From Rutidosis leptorrhynchoides (Eukaryota > Streptophyta > Magnoliopsida > Asterales > Asteraceae), in NCBI RefSeq assembly GCF_046630445.1, contig NC_092337.1, positions 362,148,001 through 362,212,000 of the forward strand: a stretch of DNA of 64,000 nucleotides, in the 5' to 3' direction. The notes below the pieces were generated by a model that had not been told where the DNA came from, did no database searches, and worked only from the letters and a program-made list of their open reading frames with translations. The position numbers and the translations under genes are program-made. Positions 1 to 11,246 of this stretch are shown piece after piece (within the stretch, counting starts at the first letter, position 1; each line of letters opens with the position of its first letter).

Positions 1-2051
1 TTGATATCACGAACCTATCCATATATAGTTTATCAATATATTTTCATTTTAAACAATCATCACATATATTTACTTATTATACTTTTAATAATTTCTTAGT
101 CCGTAGTTAGCAGTCCGATGTTAGTAATTCAATTTTAATGGTTCATATTTAGGTGTTTAATAAATAAAACCTCCATCGAAATAAATAAAACCCCATCGTA
201 TTTGTATTGGTCGGGATTAATCTTGACCCACGGTACCGGTGTTGTCAAATGACGTGTTGCGTACATAAAGTACCGGTGTTGTCAAATGACGTGTTGCGTA
301 CAATCATGGGATCTTATGATTAATCTTCTCGTATTGTTTACGGGTGGTCCTGAAATATATAAAATTAAATTATGAGTACATATATATAAAATATCATGTT
401 ATTTTAGAAAGATGTGATTCATTTAATTTTTCTCCAATTATTTTCGTGGCTAAACTAGTTTTGGATATCCGATCTTGTTTTGGTCATAGTTTCTTCGTTA
501 CAACTGCGTTTTCGTTGGTTCAACTTGCCACTTCCTTGGATCGAGTTTTTCTTTAAGACTATGAACTGTAAATACCTTAGTTTGTATTCGAAATCACAGG
601 TCATAGGTCAAACTTTGGTGAAACTTATGAAGTTAATCATTTTCCCTTATGTAAACAACACTAAATGATTATTTTTCTAAAAATACTTATACTTTGAGTT
701 AAATCATGAAATTTTTATGTGTTATCATATACATAGTAAATATCATTTTTCCAGAAAATAAACCTCCAATTCAAGGTTCAAAATAGTTTTTAATTATCCA
801 ACCCAAAACCGCCCCCGGTTGCACTCCGACGTCGTAAAAACAGTTTTTAAGGTGTTCTTTTGAAAAACCAAGTTATACCTTGTTAAATTAGAATATATTT
901 ATGATATATTACATGTCTTGAAGTATTTTAAAAGTTAAGTTAGAAGGATCTATTTAGTTTGCAAACAAGTTTGAAAACATTCAAACTATGTTCTTGTTGT
1001 TAAAATTTTATACCATAAAATAAGATAGCTATATATATATGAATCGAATAAGGTTATGAAAAAAGTTACTACCTCAAGTTACTTGGACAAGATTGCTGTA
1101 AAAGAGGAGTAAAAATCTAGAACCAAAAGAGTGATGGAATTGGATGAAAGATTGGAAGTAAACTTGTGTTCTTGGAAGGATTCTTGAAGTGTTTTTGTAA
1201 GGGTTTTCTTATGATGATTAAGTGATGTTTTTGGAACTAGATCTTCATGGTTGTGAGCTGAGATGGTTAAGGGGTTTAAGGCTCATAAATGTGTGTGTTT
1301 TTAGCTAGAGAATTGAAGTAAAAATGAATCAAAATGATGATTCCCCATGGCTCTTAAAAAACGTGAATCAAGGGAGACAAAGACAAGTTTTCATGTTGTA
1401 TTTTTATGTAATTAGTCAAGCAATCATACAAAAGTAATTACCTTATACATAAGGCATGAACAAGGGCTGGTTGGTGGTGATTTGATGTGTATGTACCAAT
1501 AGTAAATACGTATAGAAGCTAGGTATGATACGGGTACATATACTCTAGATATACGTATAGAAATCTTGTGAAAACGGAACGAGGATTCAAATATAGCTAT
1601 CTTTTGTGAATATACTTATATTGTTTTATGTATTTAAATCCTTAAAAAGTGATTAAATACATTACTTATACGATAGATGTATAAACATTATAGGTCATAA
1701 GTATTTATGTCAAATAACGTTACGTATGGTTATTGTTTTGAAAGCTTAAGTTAGTAGTTTCAAAATATACTTATAACTTATTGTTATTAATACAAAATGA
1801 GGTATTAAAACATCCTTGGATCATGTTAAATATGTATATATACATATATATATATACACAAACGTATAATTATCATATGTTATATAGTTCGTGATATCAT
1901 CGGTCAAACTAGACGGTCAAACGTTGTGTAAAACTCTTTTCGAAAACATAAGTCTCAACAATTTGGATTGCTTATCATGTTGGTAAGGTTTAATTTATGT
2001 AAATATTAATCTTATAAGTATAAATTGATCGAAAAAGTCCGGGTCATTACA
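1..2051 (-). repeat. E1 3' LTR, partial
   Basis: This stretch repeats 8440-10499 almost base for base and ends in CA directly before the polypurine tract. About 870 bases of the U5 end lie outside the window. Small ORFs here (for example at 344-668) are not conserved as proteins and I do not call them genes. It holds the same 33-bp tandem pair (233-265 and 270-302) as the right LTR. Confidence 0.93.
233..302. repeat. Two 33-bp direct repeats in the E1 LTR
   Basis: The unit at 233-265 recurs at 270-302 with a 4-base spacer (period 37). Each copy carries AAATGACGTG, which includes the TGACG core bound by plant bZIP factors. The same pair is at 8681-8750 in the other LTR. A repeated enhancer is a possible role; that is inference. 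Confidence 0.85.
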
Positions 2052-2064
2052 GTACCTACCCGTT
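2052..2064 (-). other. E1 polypurine tract
   Basis: On the minus strand the sequence AACGGGTAGGTAC directly abuts the 3' LTR start. This is the expected place for the plus-strand primer. The same 13 bases occur at the LTR border of E2, E3 and E4. Confidence 0.88.
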
Positions 2065-2098
2065 AAATAAATTTCGTCCCGAAATTTTAAAATTGTAC

Positions 2099-3061
2099 CT
2101 ATTTTGCGTCATCGGGAAACAAGTGTGGATACTTTTGTTTCATCTGATCCTCTCGTTCCCAAGTAAACTCAGGACCTCTTCGAGCATTCCAACGAACCTT
2201 AACGATCGGTATGTTGCTCTGCTTGAGTTGTTTAACTTCACGGTCCATGATTTCGACTGGTTCTTCTACGAATTGTAATTTCTCGTCAACTTGGATTTCT
2301 TCAAGAGGAATGGTGAGGTCTTCCTTTGCAAGACACTTCTTAAGGTTTGAGACGTGAAAGGTATTATGTACTCCGGCGAGTTGTTGCGGTAACTCGAGTC
2401 GATAAGCTACCGGTCCAATGCGTTCGATGATCATGAACGGGCCTACATATCTTGGGTTTAGTTTACCCCTTTTTCCGAAGCGTATTACACCTTTCCAAGG
2501 TGACACCTTTAGCATAACCACGTCACCGATCTGAAACTCTAATGGTTTCCTTCGGACATCGGCGTAGCTTTTTTGGCGACTACGGGCTGTTTTCAACCTC
2601 TCCTTGATTTGTACTATCTTCTCAGTTGTTTCGTGTATGATCTCGGGACCAGTTAATTGTCGATCTCCTACTTCATTCCAACAAATAGGAGATCTACACT
2701 TCCTTCCGTACAATGCTTCGAATGGCGCAGCTTTATTGCTCGCATGATAACTATTATTATACGAGAATTCTGCTAATGGTCGATATTTATCCCATCCGTT
2801 TCCAAAATTGATCACACATGCCCTGAGCATGTCTTCAAGATTCTGAATCGTTCTTTCACTCTGCCCGTCAGTTTGCGGATGATATGCGGTGCTCATATCC
2901 AAACGAGTTCCTAGTGCCTCCTGTAGTGATTGCCAGAACTTTGAGGTAAATCTACTATCACGATCAGATATAATGGAAATAGGTATTCCATGCCTTGAAA
3001 CAATTTCCTTTATATATAATCGTAATAGTTTCTCCATTCTATCCGTTTCCTTTATAGGCAA
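2099..3061 (-). pseudogene. E1 integrase core and chromodomain-like tail
   Basis: This is the C-terminal 320 codons of the E1 polyprotein. It carries the second catalytic Asp (ISDRDSRF) and the Glu after TDGQSER of the integrase D,D-35-E core. A basic linker follows, then a [11 protein letters not shown] block typical of Gypsy integrases. The tail ([14 protein letters not shown]) resembles the chromodomain that many plant chromoviruses use to target chromatin. The first catalytic Asp lies upstream, before a TAG stop at 3116-3118. Reading frame and stop position show that it is continuous with the 3116-3982 piece, so it is a fragment of one gene. The first Met here is not a natural start. Confidence 0.9.
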
Positions 3062-3115
3062 GAAATGTGCAGATTTGGTAAGACGATCAACAATTACCCA
3101 AATGGTATCGTATCC

Positions 3116-3982
3116 CTAGGCAGTCTTTGGTAACTTCGTGATGAAATCCATGGTAATACCATCCCATTTCCATTCTGGAATTTCTGGTTGTTGAAGTAAC
3201 CCTGACGGCTTCTGGTGTTCTGCTTTGACTTTGGAACAAGTTAAACACTCCCCAACATATGTTGCAACGTCTGTCTTTAAATTAGGCCACCAATAATGTG
3301 TCTTAAGATCTTGATACATCTTTCCAACTCCAGGATGTATCGAGTATCTTTTCTTATGTGCCTCATTCAATATCAACTTCCTTAATCCTCCCAACTTTGG
3401 TACCCAAATACGATTTGCAAAATATCGAATTCCATCTTCCCGTATAACGAGTTGCTTCTCATACTTCTTCATTATTTCATTTCCTATATTTTCTTTAGTA
3501 AGTGCTTCTCGTTGAACTTCTTTGATTTGTGAGTTGAGATTCATGCGAATTTTTATGTTCATCGCTCGTACTCGAATTGGTTCTCGTTCCTTTCTGCTTA
3601 GTGCGTCAGCCACCACATTCGCTTTCCCGGGATGATAACGAATTTCACAATCATAGTCGTTTATTAACTCGACCCACCTACGTTGCCTCATGTTCAGCTG
3701 TTTCTGATCAAAAATATGTTGAAGGCTTTTATGATCAGTAAACACAGTGCATTTAACCCCATACAAGTAGTGTCTCCATATCTTCAATGCAAACACGACT
3801 GCTCCCAGTTCTAGATCATGCGTTGTATAATTCCGTTCGTGAATCTTCAATTGTTGGGATGCGTATGCAATAACTTTCTTCCGTTGCATAAGAACGCAAC
3901 CAAAACCTTGTCGCGAAGCGTCACAATATATTTCAAAATCATCGTTCCCTTCTGGTAACGATAAAATAGGCGCCGTAGTCAA
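3116..3982 (-). pseudogene. E1 RNase H and integrase zinc-binding fragment
   Basis: This covers the RNase H domain ([45 protein letters not shown]) and the integrase HHCC zinc-binding domain ([11 protein letters not shown] through CLTCSK). It ends with the first integrase Asp (MDFITKLP). A TAG at 3116-3118 closes it; comparison with E2 and E3 suggests a sense codon there. RNase H would remove the RNA strand during reverse transcription. Its frame differs from the upstream protease-RT piece because of a one-base change in the T run at 4043-4048. Confidence 0.9.
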
Positions 3983-4028
3983 CTTCTTTTTCAGTAATTG
4001 AAATGCACTCTCCTGCTCAGAAGTCCAT

Positions 4029-5567
4029 TCATATTTCTTCCCTTTTTTGCGTTAACGCGGTCAACGGCTTAGCTATTCGGAAAAAATCTTGAATAAACCT
4101 TCTATAATAACCGGCTAAACCCAAAAATTGGCGTATCTGCATTGGTGTCTTAGGAGTCTCCCATTTTTCAATGGCTTCAATTTTTGCTGGATCAACCTGA
4201 ATTCCTTTGCTACTAACAACGTGGCCAAGAAATTGCACTTCTTTCAACCAAAAAGCACACTTAGAAAATTTAGCATATAGCTGTTCTTTTCTCAACAACT
4301 CTAATATCAACCTTAAATGCTGCTCATGCTCTTGCTCACTCTTGGAATAAATAAGAATGTCATCAATGAAAACAATAACAAACTTATCTAAATATGGACT
4401 ACAAACTCGATTCATGAGGTCCATGAATACAGCTGGCGCATTCGTCAATCCAAACGGCATGACCAAAAATTCGTAATGACCGTAACGTGTCCGAAAAGCA
4501 GTTTTCGGTATATCTTCTTCTTTGACACGTAATTGATGATAGCCCGATCTTAGGTCGATTTTCGAATAAACACATGATCCTTGCAGTTGATCAAATAAGT
4601 CATCAATTCTCGGTAGTGGATACTTATTCTTGATAGTTAACTTATTTAATTCACGATAATCTATACACATCCTAAAAGATCCATCTTTCTTCTTAACAAA
4701 CAAAATTGGAGCTCCCCAAGGTGAAGTACTTGGTCGTATGAATCCACGATCCAGTAATTCTTTTAACTGACTCTGAAGTTCTTTTAACTCGGACGGTGCA
4801 AGTCTATATGGAGCACGGGTAACTGGTGCAGCTCCTGGTACTAAATCTATTTGAAATTCTACAGATCTAAATGGAGGTAATCCCGGCAACTCTTCCGGAA
4901 AAACTTCAGGAAAATCTCTTGCCACAGGCACGTCGTTGATGCACTTCTCTTTTTCTTTCTTTTCGACTTTATTAACATGTGCTAGAATAGCATAACATCC
5001 CTTTTCTAAACACTTCTTGGCTTTCAAACAGTTAATGAGTTTTAGCTTTGAGTTACCCTTCTCTCCATAAATCATCACCGGCATTTTATCCTTACAAGGA
5101 ATGCGAATTGCCTTCTTGGCACACACAACTTCAGCTCCTACTTTGGACATCCAGTCCATGCCGACTATTACATCAAAACTTCCTAATTCTACGGGTATCA
5201 AGTCAATTTTAAACGTTTCTCCGGCTAAATTTATTTTACAATCACGACAAATTTTATCGGCTTTAATTAGTTTACCATTAGCTAACTCAATCATGTACTT
5301 AGCATCTAGAGGTAATGATGAACAATTCAATTTAGTGTAAAAATTTCTACACACGTAACTTCTATCGGCACCAGTATCAAATATAATAGATGCTGATAAG
5401 TTATTAATGGTAAACGTACCCGTAACAAGCTCCAGGTCTTCACATGCCTCTCTAGCATTAATAACAAATGCTCTCCCACGTACAGGTCCGATATTCTTCT
5501 CTGGATTTGGGTACTGGCTCTTATAGTGACCTTGTTTTCCACACCCAAAACAAGTAACGGTAGCCAA
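4029..5567 (-). pseudogene. E1 protease and reverse transcriptase fragment
   Basis: The piece starts in the second zinc knuckle of Gag ([14 protein letters not shown], with the last Cys replaced by Tyr). It continues into the aspartic protease ([12 protein letters not shown]) and the reverse transcriptase ([21 protein letters not shown], then [11 protein letters not shown] as catalytic box). It stops at about 4029 because an extra base in a homopolymer run (4043-4048 on the plus strand) shifts the frame out of RNase H. It is in the same frame as gag, separated only by a TGA at 5670-5672, so gag and pol were originally one reading frame. Confidence 0.92.
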
Positions 5568-5669
5568 AGCAGTTCTATTTGCATTGGTGGCAGGAGTCTT
5601 GGTACCATTTGTATTTGTAACGAGAGCCCTACAATCTTCAGCAAGATGACCCTTTCGATTACATTTGTT

Positions 5670-6530
5670 TCATACCACATTACAGTAGCCAGAGTGATGT
5701 TTGTGGCATCGGTTACATAAAGGATTTTGTCCTTTGTAACCAAAGCTTAAACCACTACCCGCACCTTGCGTGATTTCTTGTTTCTTAAAAGATTGTTGTT
5801 GGTTACCTCGATCATAATTTCCATTCCACTTTCTTTTGTTACCTGATACCTTCACATCAGTATTGGATACTTTCTTATCCATGATGACCTGATCCATTAG
5901 CTCGTTTGCCATGGTTATAGCTTCATGAATTGTCTTAGGTTTCGATGCTGTAACGTTTGCCTTGACCTTTTTGGGCAAACCATCTTTGTACATTTCAATC
6001 TTCCGTTCTTCGGTTGGAACCAATTCAGGACATAGTAAAACTAATTCCATGAATCGCTGATTGTAGTTGGTGATTTCAGTACCAACAACCTTCAGGCTTC
6101 GTAATTCATCTTCCAACTTCCTAACCTCGTTCCTTGGACAATATTCGTTGATTAACATTGTTTTGAATTCTTCCCATGGAGTATCATAAGCTACATCTCC
6201 TCCTACAGCCTTCACATAATTTTTCCACCACGTGAGTGCACTATCTTGTAAAGTGCATGATGCATACTTGGTCATGTCCTTTTCAACACAACCACTGATT
6301 TTAAACACAGTCTCCATCTTTTCTATCCACCGGGTTAAACTGATCGGTCCTTCTGTTCCACTGAATGATGAGGGCTTGCAAGCTTGAAAAGTTTTGTAGG
6401 TGCATCCTACACGAGGATTTGGGTTAACTGCAGCAGCTCTTGCAGCCTCGACCCATAACATTCTGTCGTTCACTCGCTGATTGATGAGTTCCTGGATTTC
6501 TTGTTCCGTCATTCGGTTCAATCGCGCCAT
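5670..6530 (-). pseudogene. E1 gag, truncated by a stop
   Basis: Gag forms the virus-like particle and packages element RNA. The likely start is the ATG at 6528-6530 (MARLNRM), since the upstream Phe-rich extension to 6569 is not shared with E2 or E3. The retrotransposon gag core is seen as GCTYKTFQACKPSSFSGTEG, WIEKMETVFKISGC and ALTWWKNYV. It ends in the first zinc-binding cluster (CNRCHKHHSGYCNVV), where a TGA at 5670-5672 interrupts the polyprotein. Reading continues in frame after the stop. Confidence 0.88.
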
Positions 6531-6684
6531 AATCTTCAATAAGAATAAAAAAAAAAAATAATTATTCACATGGAATATTATAGATGTAGTATGTATTTAC
6601 AGTACATCGTAGCTTATTAATAATATGAACCAGTTATTATTATAAAAGCCTTTTCTTCTTATTAGCATTTTATAATTATATCTA

Positions 6685-6702
6685 GGGTAGTACCTACCCG
6701 TT
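6685..6702 (-). other. E1 internal palindromic copy of the polypurine tract
   Basis: The minus strand reads AACGGGTAGGTACTACCC. The first 13 bases equal the E1 polypurine tract at the 3' LTR border, and the whole forms an inverted repeat. It lies between the acidic ORF and gag. Equivalent sites are present in E2, E3, E4, E5 and E7. Confidence 0.85.
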
Positions 6703-6901
6703 AAAGTTCATACTTAATAGCTTAGTACGAAAATCAATTACTACCACCCAAATAATACTTAACCATGGAAAATTATTGCATTTCACACTTCACTATTTTA
6801 CATATGCTTATCTTACATTGAACATTAAGCAAACCACACTAATAATATTATACAAAACATTATATGATCCCATGGTTTAATACGGCAGCGCATCGTTTGG
6901 T

Positions 6902-7393
6902 CTATTTTCTAGGACGTTTAGGTTCAAAGAATCGCTTAACGCTTATCCTGGCTGTCTGCCTATATTTTGGCGGTGTCTCCCTATATTTTGGCTGTGGGGC
7001 TGAAGAACTGGATGCCGGGATAGAACGAATAGGAATAGCGGGAATAGGGGTGGTAGTGTCTAGTGGAGTTGGTGCCACATCATCCTCACTAAACTCGGGA
7101 TTTGAATTTTCTAATTCATTAGCCTTTCGTTTCTTTCCTAGTTCGAACTCGTCTTTTGTAATTTCCTGTATTTCTTCCTCGGGTTCACTTTCCTCCTCGG
7201 GTTCACTTTCCTCCTCGGGTTCACTTTCCTCCTCGGGTTCACTTTCCGGGTTCTCTATAGTCGGTTCATCCGGAATTTGTGAGTCTTCCCCAAAGATATT
7301 ATTTTCGTCATCGGATAGGTTAATGACTGGAACACCATCTGAAGATTCTGGTTCGGAGTCGCTGAATGTGATAACAAGTTTTGAGCCCGACAT
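6902..7393 (-). CDS. E1 accessory ORF: acidic protein with EPEEES repeats
   Basis: This is an intact 163-codon ORF between the primer-binding site and gag, starting at the ATG 7391-7393. The N-terminal half is strongly acidic and contains four consecutive EPEEES-type hexapeptides, encoded by an 18-bp tandem repeat at about 7171-7248. The C-terminal part is Pro/Ser-rich and ends in a basic tail (KRFFEPKRPRK) that could serve in nuclear entry or nucleic-acid binding. E3 has a similar acidic ORF at the same place (47807-48421). I recognise no known domain. It may be an accessory protein of the element; function unknown. Confidence 0.6.
   Translation of the reverse strand: MSGSKLVITFSDSEPESSDGVPVINLSDDENNIFGEDSQIPDEPTIENPESEPEEESEPEEESEPEEESEPEEEIQEITKDEFELGKKRKANELENSNPEFSEDDVAPTPLDTTTPIPAIPIRSIPASSSSAPQPKYRETPPKYRQTARISVKRFFEPKRPRK
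7171..7248. repeat. 18-bp tandem repeat coding EPEEES
   Basis: About four copies of an 18-base unit (TTCACTTTCCTCCTCGGG on the plus strand) lie in tandem inside the acidic ORF. Because the unit is a multiple of three, copy-number change keeps the frame open. Confidence 0.85.
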
Positions 7394-7491
7394 CTATCAC
7401 ACAACAACTAACCCCATTAGTACTACATAATATTTACATATAAATTTTAACCAACAATGATAAGCAATGGTTTTTAAATCAGACCCGGTCA

Positions 7492-7582
7492 AAGTCCAGA
7501 CTTACTAATGTATCCTAACGACTTATCAGTTAGACACACTAATGCAAACCTGGTTCGCTAAGACCACCGCTCTGATACCACA
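7492..7582 (-). other. E1 primer-binding site and conserved leader
   Basis: The minus strand reads TGGTATCAGAGC at 7580-7569, two bases inside the 5' LTR. It matches the complement of the 3' end of plant initiator tRNA-Met. The following roughly 75 bases (two near-direct GCATTAGTG-type blocks, then GTCTGGACTT) are shared with E3, E4, E5 and E7 and may include the packaging signal. Between this and the acidic ORF (7394-7491) I see nothing else. Confidence 0.9.
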
Positions 7583-10499
7583 TGTCATAACCCGTCCTTA
7601 ACCATAAGAACAAGTTAGATAACGTATGATTTCATTGCGAGGTATTGACCTCTATATGCGACATTTTTAAAAGAACAACTGCATTTATTTTACATTACAA
7701 ACCATAACTCTTATTTTAATACAAGCTTTAGACAATATAAAGATGATTATCGTTTAGCGATAATCTTAGACTTACAAACTTTACATGTGATGATAACAAT
7801 ACGATTTCTAGCATATTTTACATTACAATTCCTCGGATATGCAGTTTTATTTTTAACAAAAATATGCATACTCAAGATCTTGCTTAAATTCAACATGTTG
7901 CAGCAGAAGCTTCTAATTATCACCTGAGAATGAACATGCTTAAAACATCAACATAAAGTTGGTGAGATATAGGTTTAATGCCGGCAGCAATATATATATA
8001 TAGACCACAAGATTTCATATATAAACATTTTAATAAAAATATTCTAAGTGGTTGAGCACTTGGTAACCATACTTAACATTTAATCCCGTCGCATATTCCC
8101 TTTATTATGAAATCTTACTACACCGTACCAAGTGTAGTCACGAAACGAAGTACTGTGCAACCGTTGAATAATGGTCGTCCAGTCCGGTTGGGGTTGTCAG
8201 GCCCGATAGATCTATCAACAGGATTCGCGTTTACAATACCGCTGTAAATAATAGTTACCAAGCTACAGGGAAGTATGCCAGTGGTACAACTCAACGTAGA
8301 ATATATTTTTCAGTTACTTGTGTCCATAACGTAAAACATAAAATACATGTATTCTCATCCCGAAATACTTAGAGTTTAAAAGTGGGACTATATACTCACT
8401 TTTGCCTTGAAGATATATATATTTTGACTTGGTCTCCGGTTGATATCACGAACCTATCCATATATAGTTTATCAATATATTTTCATTTTAAACAATCGTC
8501 ACATATATATACTTATTATACTTTTAATACTTTTAATAATTTCTTAGTCCGTAGTTAGCAGTCCGATGTTAGTAATTCAATTTTAATGGTTCATATTTAG
8601 GTGTTTAATAAATAAAACCCCCATCGAAATAAATAAAACCCCATCGTATTTGTATTGGTCGGGATTAATCTTGACCCACGGTACCGGTGTTGTCAAATGA
8701 CGTGTTGCGTACATAAAGTACCGGTGTTGTCAAATGACGTGTTGCGTACAATCATGGGATCTTATGATTAATCTTCTCGTATTGTTTACGGGTGGTCCTG
8801 AAATATATAAAATTAAATTATGAGTACATATATATAAAATATCATGTTATTTTAGAAAGATGTGATTCATTTAATTTTTCTCCAATTATTTTCGTGGCTA
8901 AACTAGTTTTGGATATCCGATCTTGTTTTGGTCATAGTTTCTTCGTTACAACTCCGTTTTCATTGGTTTAACTTGCCACTTCCTTGGATCGAGTTCTTCT
9001 TTAAGACTATGAACTGTAAATACCTTAGTTTGTATTCGAAATCACAGGTCATAGGTCAAACTTTGGTGAAACTTATGAAGTTAATCATTTTCCCTTATGT
9101 AAACAACATTAAATGATTATTTTTCTAAAAATACTTATACTTTGAGTTAAATCATGAAATTTTTATGTGTTATTATATTCATAGTAAATATCATTTTTCC
9201 AGAAAATAAACCTCCAATTCAAGGTTCAAAATAGTTTTTAATTATCCAACCCAAAACCGCCCCCGGTTGCACTCCGACGTCGTAAAAACAGTTTTTAAGG
9301 TGTTCTTTTGAAAAACCAAGTTATACCTTGTTAAATTAGCATATATTTATGATATATTACATGTATTGAAGCATTTTAAAAGTTAAGTTAGAAGGATCTA
9401 TTTAGTTTGCAAACAAGTTTGAAAACATTCAAACTATGTTCTTGTTGTTAAAATTTTATACCATAAAATAAGATAGCTATATATATATGAATCGAATAAG
9501 GTTATGAACAAAGTTACTACCTCAAGTTACTTGGACAAGATTGCTGTAAAAGAGGAGTAAAAATCTAGAACCAAAAGAGTGATGGAATTGGATGAAAGAT
9601 TGGAAGTAAACTTGTGTTCTTGGAAGGATTCTTGAAGTGTTTTTGTAAGGGTTTTCTTATGATGATTAAGTGATGTTTTTGGAACTAGATCTTCATGGTT
9701 GTGAGCTGAGATGGTTAAGGGGTTTAAGGCTCATAAATGTGTGTGTTTTTAGCTAGAGAATTGAAGTAAAAATGAATCAAAATGATGATCCCCCATGGCT
9801 CTTAAAAAACGTGAATCAAGGGAGACAAAGACAAGTTTTCATGTTGTATTTTTATGTAATTAGTCAAGCAATCATACAAAAGTAATTACCTTATACATAA
9901 GGCATGAACAAGGGCTGGTTGGTGGTGATTTGATGTGTATGTACCAATAGTAAATACGTATAGAAGCTAGGTATGATACGGGTACATATACTCTAGATAT
10001 ACGTATAGAAATCTTGTGAAAACGGAACGAGGATTCAAATATAGCTATCTTTTGTGAATATAATTATATTGTTTTATGTATTTAAATCCTTAAAAAGTGA
10101 TTAAATACATTACTTATACGATATATGTATAAACATTATAGGTCATAAGTATTTATGTCAAATAACGTTACGTATGGTTATTGTTTTGAAAACTTAAGTT
10201 AGTAGTTTCAAAATATACTTATAACTTATTGTTATTAATACAAAATGAGGTATTAAAACATCCTTGGATCATGTTAAATATGTATATATACATATATATA
10301 TATACACAAACGTATAATTATCATATGTTATATAGTTCGTGATATCATCGGTCAAACTAGACGGTCAAACGTTGTGTAAAACTCTTTTCGAAAACATAAG
10401 TCTCAACAATTTGGATTGCTTATCATGTTGGTAAGGTTTAATTTATGTAAATATTAATCTTATAAGTATAAATTGATCAAAAAAGTCCGGGTCATTACA
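7583..10499 (-). repeat. E1 5' LTR, complete (2917 bp)
   Basis: On the plus strand it runs from TGTCATAACCCGTCC to GGGTCATTACA, so it has TG...CA ends on both strands. The left end abuts the primer-binding site, marking it as the 5' LTR of a minus-strand element. It contains the 33-bp direct repeat pair at 8681-8750. Its U5 half (about 7583-8440) is very similar to the 3' half of the E7 LTR. Confidence 0.95.
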
Positions 10500-10905
10500 T
10501 TTTGACTCAATATATCCGAATATTGGACTTCGTGATTTAGAAAAAGCGGCTAACATGCAACATAAAGAAGCATGTTATGCTTACGGATTAGTAATGTTCG
10601 CTTCTCACCAAAGTGAGAACAAGAACATCGGGCTACAACTATTAAACAAAATGTTCCCACAAGTGACGGAGTCGGTAATTGGGGTAAGAAATGAGGTTTT
10701 TAGATTGTTACGGGACTGTTGGACATTACGTAACCCTCGTCCCTTTGACGACGTTACAACACGCTGTCTTATCAACGGCCATAACGGTTATGTTCCACAA
10801 GACCAAGGATGGGAAGTAATCCTAGTAAAACCAGAATGCATGACTTGTTTCTGGACGTATGAATTACGTGTCTTTATTGCATTTGCTGAACGACTTGTGT
10901 ACTAG
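10500..10905 (+). pseudogene. E2 F-box-like accessory ORF, 5' end removed by E1
   Basis: The sequence resumes in frame at 10501 (FDSIYPNIGLRDLEKAAN) and ends with the same C-terminus (ELRVFIAFAERLVY, stop at 10903-10905) as the intact 227-codon ORF of E3. The missing N-terminal half, including the F-box motif, should be left of E1. The two copies differ at only a few codons (for example NKMFPQ versus NKTFPQ, and DDVTTRC versus DDITKRC). See the E3 entry at 46985-47668 for the family argument. Confidence 0.85.
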
Positions 10906-11246
10906 CTAGAATTATCTTCACAACCATCTTGTATCAAATTTATTGTGTGCTATATTTCATGCTATATGTAAAATAAGCGGTATTGTAAGTTTGTAAAATA
11001 TTGTGTAAAAGTTTGAACTCGAAACATTATTATAATCAGTTTTTCATATAGAATTGTAGTAGTTGAATTGTATATTAGCTACTAAGTATGAACTTAACGG
11101 GTAGGTACTACCCGAATTTAAACTTATAAAACGCTAATATGAAGAAAAAGCTTTTATAAATGAGTTCATATTATGCTACGAAATACAATTAACTACTCTT
11201 AATATTCTGTATGATTAACTTGTTCCATTTGACTATTTTGAAGGAA
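10906..11246 (+). other. E2 spacer before gag
   Basis: This is a non-coding stretch between the F-box ORF and gag. The only recognisable element is the palindromic site AACGGGTAGGTACTACCCG at 11096-11114, whose first 13 bases equal the polypurine tract. The rest is AT-rich and collinear with E3 46644-46984. Confidence 0.8.
11096..11114 (+). other. E2 internal palindromic copy of the polypurine tract
   Basis: AACGGGTAGGTACTACCCG contains the complete 13-base polypurine tract that recurs at 15835-15847, followed by the bases that close an inverted repeat. It lies about 130 bases before the gag start. Confidence 0.88.

Larger units (their letters stand above)
1..10499 (-). mobile_element. E1: Ty3/Gypsy chromovirus, minus strand, 3' LTR cut by window edge
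   Basis: Two near-identical LTR segments (1-2051 and 8440-10499 within the full right LTR 7583-10499) flank an internal region with a primer-binding site, an acidic accessory ORF, gag, protease, reverse transcriptase, RNase H and integrase in that order on the minus strand. The LTR begins TG and ends CA. By eye about 20 substitutions and one 9-bp duplication separate the 2.05 kb shared LTR part, roughly 1 percent, so the insertion is recent. It lies inside the F-box ORF of E2: the right flank TTTTGACTCAA resumes exactly where the homologous ORF in E3 is uninterrupted. The left target duplication is outside the window. Coding capacity is broken by two stops and one frameshift. Confidence 0.93.

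Noticed and set aside
344..668. Two overlapping ORFs of 60-70 codons
   Set aside because: They lie in the E1 LTR. The other LTR copy keeps only one of them, with no protein family resemblance.
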